Positions 1-8,713 of a DNA stretch of 64,000 nt are shown in pieces. The DNA is from Polyangiaceae bacterium. GTDB taxonomy: Bacteria > Myxococcota_A > Polyangia > Polyangiales > Polyangiaceae. A program made the translations under genes and the position numbers. The notes beneath the pieces are model-generated. The model was not told the origin of the DNA and did not search any database. It saw only the letters and a program-made list of their open reading frames with translations. Location: NCBI GenBank assembly GCA_020633205.1, contig JACKEB010000015.1, positions 186,001 through 250,000 on the forward strand, written 5' to 3'. Position 1 is the stretch's first letter. Every line of letters begins with the position of its first letter.

Positions 1-695
1 GAGCTGTACTCGACTCCCCAGTTGGCCCACGCCTTCGCTCCAAACAGACCGATGGCGACGCCAGCGATGGCCACCAAGCGCCTGACCATCATCGGCTGCT
101 TCTTCAGGGCCCAGTAGCCGAGGGACCCAAGGAACACCGCTCCGATTACCGCGCGGAAAACAATGCCGGCGTTCGAGCCTGAGTCGGCGCGGGCGCTCAT
201 GCCCTTCAAGACGACCCACAGCGACAGCGAGAAGACCTCCAGCGCGAGCACTAGGGCGCACAACCGCATCTCGAAGCGGGTCCAGAACTGGTCTAGGCGC
301 ATCAGCGGGCGCCCCCAAGCGGCAGGCTTGGGCTCCTCACCCCCACCATCTCCGGAACCGCCAGCGGACTTTGCGGGAGGCTGCGACTCGCTCGGTTCGT
401 CCTCCGAGTCATCCTCGGATGTCGAGTCGTCCTCGGATCCCGAGTCGGACTGCGACTTCGAGGTGGTCTGCGACTTCGAGTCGGTCTCGGACTTCGAGTC
501 TAGGGCGGCGTCAGGCGACTCGTCGTCGCTCTCGTCGGAGTCACCTTCCTCGTTCGCTTCGCCCGAAACTTCGTCACTCGTTTCCTCGGGGTCTGATTCC
601 TTGCCGGATGTCACCTTCCCAGTCGCCTCCTTGGGGCCCTGGGCCTTGGTTTCATCACGACGACCGGAGGCTTTCTTTCGGGATTTTTTGGCCAT
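1..695 (-). CDS. TRAP transporter membrane subunit (DctQ-like small permease), partial
   Basis: Reading the minus strand from ATG at 695 gives an open frame that runs off the window edge, so the C-terminus is missing. The first ~130 residues are hydrophilic and low complexity, dominated by Ser, Asp, Glu and Lys, starting MAKKSRKKASGRR. After this come hydrophobic segments (for example LCALVLALEVFSLSLWVVL) and a further helix near VFRAVIGAVFLGSLGYWAL. The position directly downstream of a DctP-type binding protein and a T-component lipoprotein makes a TRAP small permease, or a fused small/large permease, the best reading; TRAP systems import organic acids using an ion gradient. The long acidic N-terminal tail is unusual for DctQ. 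Family assignment rests mainly on context. Confidence 0.65.
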   Translation of the reverse strand, partial: MAKKSRKKASGRRDETKAQGPKEATGKVTSGKESDPEETSDEVSGEANEEGDSDESDDESPDAALDSKSETDSKSQTTSKSQSDSGSEDDSTSEDDSEDEPSESQPPAKSAGGSGDGGGEEPKPAAWGRPLMRLDQFWTRFEMRLCALVLALEVFSLSLWVVLKGMSARADSGSNAGIVFRAVIGAVFLGSLGYWALKKQPMMVRRLVAIAGVAIGLFGAKAWANWGVEYS

Positions 696-770
696 GAGCG
701 CAGCGACATCACGCTACGCGAAATCCGGCCGTCTCGTCACCCCCGCCGCGCCTTCGAGTGCACAAAACGA

Positions 771-799
771 AACTGGGCCGGCACGAGGCCGACCCAGTT
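771..799 (-). terminator. Rho-independent terminator after dctP
   Basis: On the minus strand a 12-bp stem (AACTGGGTCGGC pairing with GCCGGCCCAGTT, one G-T pair) closes a 5-nt loop and is followed by TCGTTTTG. It lies 45 bp after the dctP stop, so it would end or attenuate transcription before the downstream permease gene, which starts at 695. That arrangement can give more binding protein than permease. Confidence 0.75.
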
Positions 800-844
800 A
801 TGCATGTGACCGAGCGTTTGCTCAGGCCAAGTCCACGGATGGAC

Positions 845-1828
845 TCAGCAGGCGCCGATCTGGCTGAGCACGTCGCCGGGGAGCGAGGTCTTCAGCTTCT
901 GGCAGGCCTTCTTGAAGACGCCCTTCCACTGCTCCTTCTCGGCAGCCGTGGGATCGTGGGTCGTCATCTTCTTCTTGAGGCGGTTGAACGCCGCGTCGTC
1001 AGCCGCGCGGATGTTCTTCGTGAGACGCTTCGCGGCCTTCTTGCCGTAGCGCTTCATCACCTTCGCTTGGTCAGCGGGCATGTCCTTGAGGGTCTTCTCA
1101 GTGACCACGAGCGCGCCGATTGCATAAGCGGTCTCGGCGGAGTTCATGTGGTCGAGACGAGAGGCCCACTGGAGCTGCTCAGCAGCCAGCGCCGGGGTGT
1201 TCATCACGTTGATGGTCTTGTTCTGCAGCATGGGCAGGAAGTCCGTCACCGCGCCGGGCTTCGGCGTCACGCCGCCGATCACCTCGTAGATTGCGGGAGC
1301 AATGACGTCGTCCTTGATGGCCGCGGGGCTCTTGCCCTTGAGGTCTTCCGGAACCTTGACGGCAAAGCCAACGCTCATCACGCGCGCCTTACCCACGTCG
1401 CCCCAGCCAAGCACGTAGAAGTCTTCCTTCTTCATGTTCTTCTTGAACTTCTTGGCGAGCTTGCCGCGGGCCTTGTCCAGGTCACCCCAGCTCTTGAAAG
1501 TGCCGGGCACCTGAAGGGCCAACACCGACTTGTCGATCGAGGAAAGGCCGACGGCGGTAACCGCTGCACAGCCGATCTGACCCGACTTCATCTTGCCAAC
1601 GACGGCATGCTCGGGGCCGGCAGTGCCGTTCCAGAGCCACTCCATCTCGACGCCACCGTCGGTCTTGCTCTTCACGATGTCAGACCACTTGAGGAAGACC
1701 TTTCCCCATGGGCTGGCTTTGGGCGCCAACGTGGCGCACTTGACGGTGGTCGCGGCTTGCGCGCTGCCTGCTGTGACAGCGATCAAACAAGCCACACCGA
1801 GCGCCAGTGCGACTAGCTTTCGGATCAT
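845..1828 (-). CDS. dctP: TRAP transporter substrate-binding protein (DctP family)
   Basis: 327 residues with a Sec signal peptide (about residues 1-25, ending AGSAQA). The mature start ATTVKCATLAPKASPWGK carries the TLAPxxSPW pattern typical of DctP/TAXI-like TRAP solute receptors, and the length fits the family. It should bind a substrate, often a carboxylate, in the periplasm and hand it to the membrane subunits encoded downstream. The start is supported by an AGGAGG ribosome-binding site at 1838-1843, about 9 bp from ATG. It is preceded by a T-component lipoprotein gene, as in TRAP-T systems. The substrate cannot be told from sequence. The mature protein is rich in lysine. Confidence 0.9.
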   Translation of the reverse strand: MIRKLVALALGVACLIAVTAGSAQAATTVKCATLAPKASPWGKVFLKWSDIVKSKTDGGVEMEWLWNGTAGPEHAVVGKMKSGQIGCAAVTAVGLSSIDKSVLALQVPGTFKSWGDLDKARGKLAKKFKKNMKKEDFYVLGWGDVGKARVMSVGFAVKVPEDLKGKSPAAIKDDVIAPAIYEVIGGVTPKPGAVTDFLPMLQNKTINVMNTPALAAEQLQWASRLDHMNSAETAYAIGALVVTEKTLKDMPADQAKVMKRYGKKAAKRLTKNIRAADDAAFNRLKKKMTTHDPTAAEKEQWKGVFKKACQKLKTSLPGDVLSQIGAC

Positions 1829-2020
1829 CTGCGGGTACCTCCTGGTTGGCCGGTTCTAAGGGCCTCGATGAGACGGAGAGCATGCCAGATTCCGTCAAAA
1901 ATTCGCGTCTGAGGCGCGAGAATTGGAAACATTTCCCGCTTGAGCGGGCTCGCGAGCGATTTCGCGGCCCTGCTCCGCACGCTGGCGGGGTCGGATGGGG
2001 TGTGACCCCTGAAAGAGTGT

Positions 2021-2953
2021 TTAGAGGGAGAAGCCGCAGGGCTCTTCCCAAATCTTGTTGCCCAGGTAGCGACGAGCACGCCGCTTGGCGATCACGTTTG
2101 GCAAGCGCGCTTCGGGGAGCGGGTCACCGGCAGCCAGCACCTCGTTCAGCAGCTTCGTGTAGTTCGCCTTGTCCCGCTTGAAGCAGTAGTAGCGCGTTGC
2201 GTAGTTGAGCTGCGTCGAGAGGAACTTGCCTTGATTGAGTTCCATCGCGCGATCGAAGTGCTTCTTCGATTCGTCCAGCTCCGCGAGGGCCGTCCGGGCG
2301 TGATAGGCACCCATGATGACGTGGCCCATTCCGTACTGGATGGTCTCGTCGAGCTCGATGGAGCGCCGAAGCATTTCTACGCCAACGTAGAGTTCGCCGA
2401 CGATCGCCGGGATCTCCTTGGAGGCTGAGACGCGACCGATCCAGGCGTAGCCCACCCACAGTAGGTCTTCAGCCTGCTCCGGCTCGGTGAAGTTCTCAAC
2501 CAGCCAGTTCCGCATGGTAACGGCGTTGCGCTTGGCGGAATCGAAGCCCTCCGCGGTGTGACCCAGGAGCTCGACGCCGTAGAAGACGGCGCGCTCGAAC
2601 CCAGCCCGTGCTCGCGCTTGATGGTAGCGAGCCATCACGTCGTCGCCCTTTTCGTAGGCGACCTCGTAGTCGTCTTCAGTGAAGCCGAAGGACATACCTG
2701 CCCAGCTGCGCGTCAGGAGGAACAGCGCGTCCTCGTTCTCAGGAGCCAAGCGATGCATGCCTTCCATCTGGCCAACGCCCGCCTGAGCGATGGAACGAGC
2801 GACGTCCCAATCGTGGAGCGTGTTCACGGCCGCGGAACCATCGCGGGTGCCCTTGATCTGTCCGTTGAGCAGCGCCTTCTTGATGCAACCAGTGGCGCCG
2901 AGAGACAACGACGCCGCGAGTACCACCGATCCCAACCCTCGCAGAAAACTCAT
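2021..2953 (-). CDS. TRAP transporter T-component (TatT family) lipoprotein
   Basis: 310 residues. An N-terminal lipoprotein signal ends in the lipobox GATGC (Cys23), so the protein is lipid-anchored. The body is helical and TPR-like, with conserved-looking segments LLTRSWAGMSFGF, YHQARARAGFERAVFYG and AMELNQGKFLSTQLNYA and a Cys near the end. This matches the TatT/T-component family described from Treponema TRAP-T loci, whose members oligomerise and are thought to associate with the DctP receptor. The adjacent dctP gene (192 bp downstream, same strand) supports this. The intergenic stretch 1829-2020 holds the dctP ribosome-binding site and a short GGGGT/ACCCC hairpin near 2000. Confidence 0.8.
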   Translation of the reverse strand: MSFLRGLGSVVLAASLSLGATGCIKKALLNGQIKGTRDGSAAVNTLHDWDVARSIAQAGVGQMEGMHRLAPENEDALFLLTRSWAGMSFGFTEDDYEVAYEKGDDVMARYHQARARAGFERAVFYGVELLGHTAEGFDSAKRNAVTMRNWLVENFTEPEQAEDLLWVGYAWIGRVSASKEIPAIVGELYVGVEMLRRSIELDETIQYGMGHVIMGAYHARTALAELDESKKHFDRAMELNQGKFLSTQLNYATRYYCFKRDKANYTKLLNEVLAAGDPLPEARLPNVIAKRRARRYLGNKIWEEPCGFSL

Positions 2954-3117
2954 AACCCGCGGATCTACCGACGCTCAGCCTGAAACACAACGCCAAGCGC
3001 CTGCGTAGGCGAGTTTCCTGGCAGTCCACGCCACGCGTTGGCGCGCCGAGTCACCGCCGAATTGACCGCTGAGTCAGTGGTTGCCGAGTCGCCGACCGTG
3101 TTGGCCAGCGCCGCAAG

Positions 3118-4461
3118 TCACTCGCTCTGCAGTAAGATGGAGCAGGCTACTTGGGTGCGTACGCTGGGATTTTCGTCTGCCAGCGCGGTCGCCGCGGTCG
3201 AGTAGTCGGACAGGCTAGCCAGCGCGATGGCTGCCTGCTGGCGCACACTCGACGACTTTGCTTTCAGATCCTGCTTGAGCAGCGGTCCAGCCTCTGAAAT
3301 CCCGGCTCGCGCCAACGCTAGGCGCGCTGGGAAGGCGGCATCCGTCTTTCCCTTGGCGAGCTTGAGAAGCTGCTTCTTGGCGTCGGCTCGCTGCTTCGTC
3401 TCGAGCAACCTCGCGAGCGCCGCCGCCTTGATTTGTGGATCCGGGTCCTTCGAGGCCTTTTCCACGGCCTTAAGTGCGTCGGCGTCGCTGAGGGGCAGCC
3501 AGTTCAACGCGAGGCCCCGTTCATCCGCTGCGCCTCCCGAAGCGACCCGTGTCAGCAGCGCTTCGCCGCTATCCGCCGTCTCGCGCTTGGCTCGGACGAG
3601 TGCTCCAGCGGCTGATACCGCAGGCATCGATTCGCCCGTCTCCACCACCCAAAGCAACTGCCGCTCGCCCCCGGACCTGAAGGCAGCGGGCATCGCCCAG
3701 GCTTCCACGATGGTCACACGGGTCGTCTCATCCGCGCGCTCCCAGAGATCTTTGAGCCCTAGCACCACCTGCTCACCGCCGATGTTCCCGACGGCACGCG
3801 CGGCCATCCCGCGGCTCAGCGGATCCGGATCCACACGAGTCGACTCGAGCAAGGGGCCGATATCACGCTTGTCGCGCGCATCCAGGCTCGCGGAAAGAGC
3901 GGCCCTGCGGACGCGTTCATCGCCATCCGAAAGCATCGACTGCCTCAGCCCGGCTTGCCCCAGCTGAGTGGTCATCCGCGCGGCAACGGCGCGCCAAGCG
4001 CCGCTTTCTGCGTGGCTATACTCACTCACGAGTCCAGGGTCGCGATCAATGCCAGCGTCCAACAGCGCGAGCTTCGCTTCCCCGCCGGCGTCATCCGCCT
4101 GGTCCGCGCGATCGCGCAGCACCGCTTTCAGGGAGCCTGCACAAGAGCGCACCTGATGAATCCGATCGACGGCGCGGTCTCTGGAAGTAGAGCGCACCTC
4201 GCGCCCGGCCACGGCTCGAGCCAGGGAGCGCACCTCACCTTTGTCGAGGGTGCCTGCCTTCTGAGCGTCGGCGATCTGTTGGCGAAGGGTGGCTAGGTCA
4301 CCGTTCATCGCCGTGTTGACGACGCTGCTTTTCGCGCAGCCCGTCAGGCTGGAGATGCCAGCACAGAATCCCACCGCGACACACATGGCGCGCACAAGCG
4401 TGCCGCGACGCCGCGCCTGCTCGCCGTCCGAATGCTGCTCGCTACGACTCATTCTTCCCAT
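3118..4461 (-). CDS. HEAT-repeat lipoprotein
   Basis: The likely start is ATG 4461 (MGRMSRSEQ), preceded by AGGGG; longer readings would run into the divergent lipid-kinase gene. About 447 residues. A signal peptide with lipobox SLTGC lies near residues 25-45. The remainder is a series of Ala/Leu-rich helical repeats with HEAT/PBS-lyase-like spacing (for example VRRAALSASLDARDKRD, GMAARAVGNIGGEQVVLGL, IKAAALARLLE, VRQQAAIALASLSD), which suggests a periplasmic or outer-membrane-anchored scaffold. No catalytic motif is visible. It is divergent from the gene at 4535, with about 73 bp between starts. The function is unknown. Confidence 0.75.
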   Translation of the reverse strand: MGRMSRSEQHSDGEQARRRGTLVRAMCVAVGFCAGISSLTGCAKSSVVNTAMNGDLATLRQQIADAQKAGTLDKGEVRSLARAVAGREVRSTSRDRAVDRIHQVRSCAGSLKAVLRDRADQADDAGGEAKLALLDAGIDRDPGLVSEYSHAESGAWRAVAARMTTQLGQAGLRQSMLSDGDERVRRAALSASLDARDKRDIGPLLESTRVDPDPLSRGMAARAVGNIGGEQVVLGLKDLWERADETTRVTIVEAWAMPAAFRSGGERQLLWVVETGESMPAVSAAGALVRAKRETADSGEALLTRVASGGAADERGLALNWLPLSDADALKAVEKASKDPDPQIKAAALARLLETKQRADAKKQLLKLAKGKTDAAFPARLALARAGISEAGPLLKQDLKAKSSSVRQQAAIALASLSDYSTAATALADENPSVRTQVACSILLQSE

Positions 4462-4534
4462 CTGTCCCCTCATCCTGAGGTAACCCTGCTCACCCCCAAG
4501 TCGCCTTGGGCAGGCTCGGGACACTAGCACAGAG

Positions 4535-5491
4535 ATGCAGGCGCTCATTCTCAATCCCAATGCGGCCCGGCTCCGCAAGGACCCCGCGCTGCAGCAGCGC
4601 CTGACGGAACTCGCCCATGGCCGGGCGCGGGTGTTCGTCACCGAGACCCTGGCTGAGCTTTCGAGGGTGGTTCAGACACTGAGCCGAGAGAACGTGGAGC
4701 GGCTCGTGCTTTGCGGCGGCGACGGCACGTTCATGGAGGGGGTGAGTGCGCTGGCACGCGCGGGCCGTCTGGCAGCTCCACGGGCGCGCCGACGGCTCGC
4801 GCTGGCGTTCCTCCCGGCAGGTACCGTGGCGACCGTCGCTCAGGCTTTCGATCAGCCGAGGGACCCAGTGCATGGGCTCGAGTTGGCCCTACGGACAGAG
4901 GCGCAGTTTGTCGCCCGCCCAAGTTTGTCGGTGACGAGCAGCAACCGGGGTGAGCTCGAAGAACGCGTGGGTTTCATCTTTGGGACCGGACTCGTCGCGC
5001 GGTTCTTCAAACGCTACTACCTGGAGGGCGGTCAAGGGCTCGCCGCTGCTGCGCGTATCGTTGCGCGTACCTTGGCGGGTTCTTTCCGGGAGGATACGTA
5101 CGCCCGTAGTGTGCTCGATCCGCTACCCTGCCGCATCGCGGTGGACTCTGGCCCCCTCGAGGCGGATGCGTTCAGTTTGGTCCTGTGCTCGGTGATTCGT
5201 GACGTCGGACTCGGAATGCAGGTTTGCTACCGAGCTGGTGAGGATTGGGAGCGACCTCATGTGGTTGCGTCTTCTCTCGGACCGCGCAAGCTCGGGCCGC
5301 AGGTGCACCGAGTGTTGCGCGGGCGGCCGCTGAAAGGCCGAGGGGGCTTTGACGGGCTGACCAGTCAGCTCCTGCTGCAGTTCGCCGACGGTCCGGGGCC
5401 GTGGGTGCTCGACGGCGACCTCCTGGAGGCTGAGCGCGTCCAGGTGCAGGCAGGACCAAGCCTGTGGTTGCTGGCGCCGCCCAAGGCGTGA
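4535..5491 (+). CDS. Diacylglycerol kinase-family lipid kinase
   Basis: 318 residues. The N-terminal LNPNA and the nucleotide-binding GGDGTF motif (about residues 61-66), followed by LAFLPAGTVATVAQAF, correspond to the DAGK catalytic domain. The C-terminal WVLDGDLLEAERVQVQ matches the usual 'DGE' strand of YegS/DgkB-like enzymes. The reaction is expected to be ATP-dependent phosphorylation of a lipid such as diacylglycerol at the inner membrane. The family often has GGDGT(L/I/V)N and GGTxNDxAR; here these are GGDGTF and AGTVATVAQ, so the second motif is altered and substrate preference may differ. No signal peptide. No strong ribosome-binding site is visible. Confidence 0.8.
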   Translation: MQALILNPNAARLRKDPALQQRLTELAHGRARVFVTETLAELSRVVQTLSRENVERLVLCGGDGTFMEGVSALARAGRLAAPRARRRLALAFLPAGTVATVAQAFDQPRDPVHGLELALRTEAQFVARPSLSVTSSNRGELEERVGFIFGTGLVARFFKRYYLEGGQGLAAAARIVARTLAGSFREDTYARSVLDPLPCRIAVDSGPLEADAFSLVLCSVIRDVGLGMQVCYRAGEDWERPHVVASSLGPRKLGPQVHRVLRGRPLKGRGGFDGLTSQLLLQFADGPGPWVLDGDLLEAERVQVQAGPSLWLLAPPKA

Positions 5492-5511
5492 CCGCGCTGC
5501 CAACCCCCGCC

Positions 5512-5892
5512 TCATCGATTCAAGCTCGACCAGCGCGCTGACTGACCGACGGACTTCGAGCCGACGCGGCCAGCGCGACTGAGCGCGGCGTTGGCCGCCG
5601 TCTGGCGGGTGCTGAACTCTTCCTGGCTCCTGCGTTGTGCATCCTCGATCAGCGAAGTGCGCACGGAAGGGGTTTCGAGAGGCGTTTCCGCGGGGCGTTG
5701 TCCGAGGATCACGTCGGTGGGCTCCATGGTCAGGGCACGGGGTGCGCTCGATGCGGGTGCGCGGGCGACCGTGTTGCCCCCTACCTGTGCCGTGCAGGCG
5801 GAGAGTGTTGCACCAAGAAAGCAGACGCTGAGGAGTGCGCTTAGCTTGGAGCTGAGGAACGAGCTGCGGGACGAAATGTTGCTAGTGGTCAT
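5512..5892 (-). CDS. Small hypothetical lipoprotein
   Basis: 126 residues with a lipoprotein signal (hydrophobic core LSALLSVCFLGATLSAC, lipobox LSAC at about Cys33). The mature part is short, polar and Ser/Ala-rich with no recognisable domain, and ends SARWSSLNR. The start at ATG 5892 is supported by GGAGAAG just upstream. It is convergent with the lipid-kinase gene (20 bp apart). The ORF, signal and ribosome-binding site support a real gene; the function is unknown. Confidence 0.6.
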   Translation of the reverse strand: MTTSNISSRSSFLSSKLSALLSVCFLGATLSACTAQVGGNTVARAPASSAPRALTMEPTDVILGQRPAETPLETPSVRTSLIEDAQRRSQEEFSTRQTAANAALSRAGRVGSKSVGQSARWSSLNR

Positions 5893-6218
5893 GGTCTTCT
5901 CCGAGGTTTCTGGATGGAGGTCCGCGTCGTCGCGAAGCGATGGCTGCGCTAGTTTGCTGGACGTAGGTGCGGCGACGCCGCGCTCAGCTCAACCCTGGGC
6001 AGGCCGAGGGCAGGGACGTGAGCTTTCGTCGCTTTGTTTCTTTGCGGAAACTGCTGAGGTGCAGCGTCGTAAGGACGCCGAACCGCAGTCTCAGTGGTCA
6101 AACACTCGAAGGCGCCGGGCGTGACACAGAAAGTGAGATTTGCGCGCCGGGCCTCAAGGTCACGCATACCACTTGGCCCAAGGGCGCTGTTTATTTCGCC
6201 GCCGCGAACAAAAGCCAA
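5893..6218. other. Intergenic stretch without a supported gene
   Basis: About 330 bp between the small lipoprotein start and the pyrG terminator. Short ORFs on both strands lack a ribosome-binding site and protein-like composition. It should contain the lipoprotein promoter; I see no convincing -35/-10 pair. Confidence 0.5.
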
Positions 6219-6248
6219 ACGGCCCGACGTCAGATGACATCGGGCCGT
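6219..6248 (-). terminator. Rho-independent terminator of pyrG
   Basis: On the minus strand, ACGGCCCGA pairs with TCGGGCCGT and extends through TGTCA/TGACG, giving a stem of up to 14 bp with a very small loop, followed by TTGGCTTTTG. It lies about 24 bp after the pyrG stop codon. Confidence 0.8.
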
Positions 6249-6271
6249 CAATCAGGCTGCTTTTAGGCCGT

Positions 6272-7936
6272 TCAGTTCAGACCAGCTTCGGGAGCATCCT
6301 TCGCGTCACTCTGTGCCGCTTTCTTGATTTCCTCACGCCGAGCAACCGCTGCGGCCACGAACTTCGAGAACAACGGATGGGGCGACATGGGGCGGCTCTT
6401 GAACTCAGGATGGAACTGACACCCAACGAAGTAGGGGTGATTCGGCAGCTCCACGAGCTCGACTAGGCGACCATCCGGCGACAATCCGCTCAGTACGAGT
6501 CCCTTGCCTTCGAGCGCCTCACGGTACTCGTTGTTGAACTCGTAGCGGTGACGGTGACGCTCGCTGATCTTCAGCTCGCCGTAGGCTTCCGCTGCCTTCG
6601 TCCCTGCCTTGATCTCACACGGATACGCGCCAAGGCGCATCGTGCCGCCCTTGTCGGTGACTCCGCGCTGATCCGGCATCAGGTCGATCACGGCATGCTT
6701 CGCGTCCTTCTCGAACTCGGAGCTGGTCGCGTTTTCGATACTCGCGACGTTGCGCGCAAACTCGATCACTGCGAGCTGCATGCCCAGGCAAATCCCGAAA
6801 TAGGGCACGCCGTTCTCGCGGGCGAAGCGGATCGCCGAGATCTTACCCTCCACACCGCGGTCGCCGAAGCCACCTGGCACGAGGATCGCGTCGAGGCCGA
6901 CCAGGATCGAGGCGGCGTTTGCCCCCTCAAGCTGCTCCGAGTCGATGTACTCGAACTGCACGCTCACGTCGTTCTCGAGGCCACCATGGACGATGGACTC
7001 GTGAAGCGACTTGTAGCTGTCCTTGAGGTGGACGTACTTGCCGACGATGCCGATCTTCACGCTGCCATTGCCAGGCTTCTTGAAGCGCTCCGCGACGCGT
7101 TTCCATGCGGCAAGGTCCGGAGACCGTGACCAGATGTTGAGGCGCTCAGCGATTTGATCGTCGAGTCCCTCCGCGTGCAGCACCAGCGGCAACTCGTAGA
7201 TGCAGCCGACATCCACCGCGGAGATGACGCTGTCCACCTTCACGTTGGAGAAGAGCGCGATCTTCTCCTTCAACCCGCGCGCGATCGGACGATCGCAGCG
7301 ACAGATCAGGATATCCGGCTGAATGCCGATCTCCCGCATCTCCCGCACGGAGTGTTGGGTGGGCTTCGTCTTCAGTTCGCCTGCCGTCGCGATATGGGGG
7401 ACGAGCGTCACGTGAACGCTGACAGCGTTCTCGTTGCCTTCCTCCACCTTCAGCTGGCGAATGGCTTCCAGGAAAGGCAGCGACTCGATGTCGCCCACGG
7501 TACCGCCGATCTCGATGATGCAGATGTCCGCGTCCTTACTGGCGCGCTTGATACCTGCTTTGATTTCGTCGGTTATGTGGGGAATCACCTGGACGGTAGC
7601 GCCCAGGTACTCGCCGCGACGCTCCTTCGAGATCACCGCCTCGTAGATGCGTCCTGTGGTTAGGTTTGAGGCGCGCGAAAGGCGCGCCGACGTGTAGCGC
7701 TCGTAGTGACCTAGATCGAGATCGGTCTCTGCGCCGTCATCAGTTACGAAGACTTCTCCGTGCTGGTACGGCGACATCGTCCCGGGATCGACATTGATAT
7801 AGGGGTCGAGCTTCATGTGGGTGACGCGCAAACCGCGCGCTTCCATCAAGGCTCCAATCGAAGCTGCTGCTAACCCTTTGCCGATCGACGAGACAACACC
7901 GCCGGTGACCAGGACGAACTTAGTTCGCCGACTCAC
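6272..7936 (-). CDS. pyrG: CTP synthase
   Basis: The enzyme makes CTP from UTP, ATP and glutamine in the cytoplasm. The N-terminal synthetase domain begins TKFVLVTGGVVSSIGKG (P-loop) and continues KLDPYINVDPGTMSPYQHGE. The C-terminal class I glutamine amidotransferase domain has the nucleophile elbow GICLGMQ and a later HPEFKSRP containing the catalytic His-Glu pair. I chose the GTG start at 7936 (VSRRTKF) because GGAG lies 8 bp upstream and homologs begin here; a longer reading adds 18 unconserved residues. The length of 554 is slightly above the usual ~545. It stands alone, with its own terminator. Confidence 0.97.
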   Translation of the reverse strand: MSRRTKFVLVTGGVVSSIGKGLAAASIGALMEARGLRVTHMKLDPYINVDPGTMSPYQHGEVFVTDDGAETDLDLGHYERYTSARLSRASNLTTGRIYEAVISKERRGEYLGATVQVIPHITDEIKAGIKRASKDADICIIEIGGTVGDIESLPFLEAIRQLKVEEGNENAVSVHVTLVPHIATAGELKTKPTQHSVREMREIGIQPDILICRCDRPIARGLKEKIALFSNVKVDSVISAVDVGCIYELPLVLHAEGLDDQIAERLNIWSRSPDLAAWKRVAERFKKPGNGSVKIGIVGKYVHLKDSYKSLHESIVHGGLENDVSVQFEYIDSEQLEGANAASILVGLDAILVPGGFGDRGVEGKISAIRFARENGVPYFGICLGMQLAVIEFARNVASIENATSSEFEKDAKHAVIDLMPDQRGVTDKGGTMRLGAYPCEIKAGTKAAEAYGELKISERHRHRYEFNNEYREALEGKGLVLSGLSPDGRLVELVELPNHPYFVGCQFHPEFKSRPMSPHPLFSKFVAAAVARREEIKKAAQSDAKDAPEAGLN

Positions 7937-8003
7937 CGTGTGTTCTCCATCACGGGCGTTCCAAGTAACACGGCTACCTCTCCTGTGCACACGTTAATCT
8001 GTC

Positions 8004-8022
8004 GCAGCGTGCAACGCTGCGA
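8004..8022. other. Perfect hairpin upstream of pyrG
   Basis: CGCAGCGT and ACGCTGCG form an 8-bp stem around a 3-nt loop between the stop of the gene at 8090 and the pyrG start. There is no T tract, so this could be a weak terminator, a leader element or an operator. Confidence 0.35.
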
Positions 8023-8089
8023 ACGGTTGGGTGTTTTTCTCCCGCGTCGACCAGCACGCGGCGCGGTCTCGCGGACTTCGAGAAGGACG

Positions 8090-8656
8090 CTAGAAACTGC
8101 CGAACACGCCAAGGCCCATGGCGTCACCTGAGACCCACGGTGCTGCGCTGACCCCCGCCGCCTTCGGCTTGGGGCGGCGCTTGGGTGCGCCCGAGTCGGT
8201 GTGCAGGAACGCAGCTTCCGCCATGATGAGCAGGCCGCCGGCCTGACCCACGGCGTCGATCGTGGTGAGGATCGCCCGCAATACCACCGTGAATGTGCTG
8301 CACCCCGGATCGGTGTCCGCGCAGCCGGTGTCAGCCAGCGCCATCCAAGGTCCCGCAACGGGAATGCGCAGGTCGTTCGCGCCCGGTGCATCCGGCCACA
8401 GATAGGAGAAGCTGACCGCGGCTCCGTACCAGATCCCTGTGGTCAACGCGCCTGCGATGAACATGTTGGGCCGCGCGCCATCCGGCGGATAGACGTCCGG
8501 GTCGTGACGTTCGTCACGCACCGGCTCATCAGCGGACGCCGGAGCAGCGACGGCAAGACAGGCGAGCCCAGCGGCTAGCGCGGCGCCACGTGCGAGCGAA
8601 CGACCGACACACGGCGTCCGAACGAGCGGAGCGGATGCTGACTTCCCGTCACTCAT
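8090..8656 (-). CDS. Exported hypothetical protein with hydrophobic segments
   Basis: 188 residues from ATG 8656 (MSDGKSASAP). A basic N-terminus leads into a signal-type core (RGAALAAGLACLAVAAPASA), probably cleaved after ASA. Two further hydrophobic stretches (MFIAGALTTGIWYGAAVSFSYLW and VVLRAILTTIDAVGQAGGLLIM) flank a short loop with IPVAGPWMAL and three Cys residues. The pattern resembles small exported proteins I associate with Myxococcota, but I cannot name a family. A TTG start 13 codons upstream is less likely. The gene lies between pyrG and an ABC binding protein on the same strand. Confidence 0.6.
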   Translation of the reverse strand: MSDGKSASAPLVRTPCVGRSLARGAALAAGLACLAVAAPASADEPVRDERHDPDVYPPDGARPNMFIAGALTTGIWYGAAVSFSYLWPDAPGANDLRIPVAGPWMALADTGCADTDPGCSTFTVVLRAILTTIDAVGQAGGLLIMAEAAFLHTDSGAPKRRPKPKAAGVSAAPWVSGDAMGLGVFGSF

Positions 8657-8713
8657 GACTCGCGGCCTTTTGACTGGATCTGCCTCGAAAAGCAAGCGCC
8701 CAGCAAGAATCTG

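Noticed and set aside
163..867. 234-residue plus-strand ORF rich in Ser/Asp
   Set aside because: It is the complement of the acidic tail of the TRAP membrane subunit on the minus strand and overlaps the dctP terminator.
758..1816. 352-residue plus-strand ORF
   Set aside because: Antisense to dctP, which has a signal peptide, family motifs and a strong ribosome-binding site; the plus product is His/Arg/Leu-rich, typical of a shadow frame.
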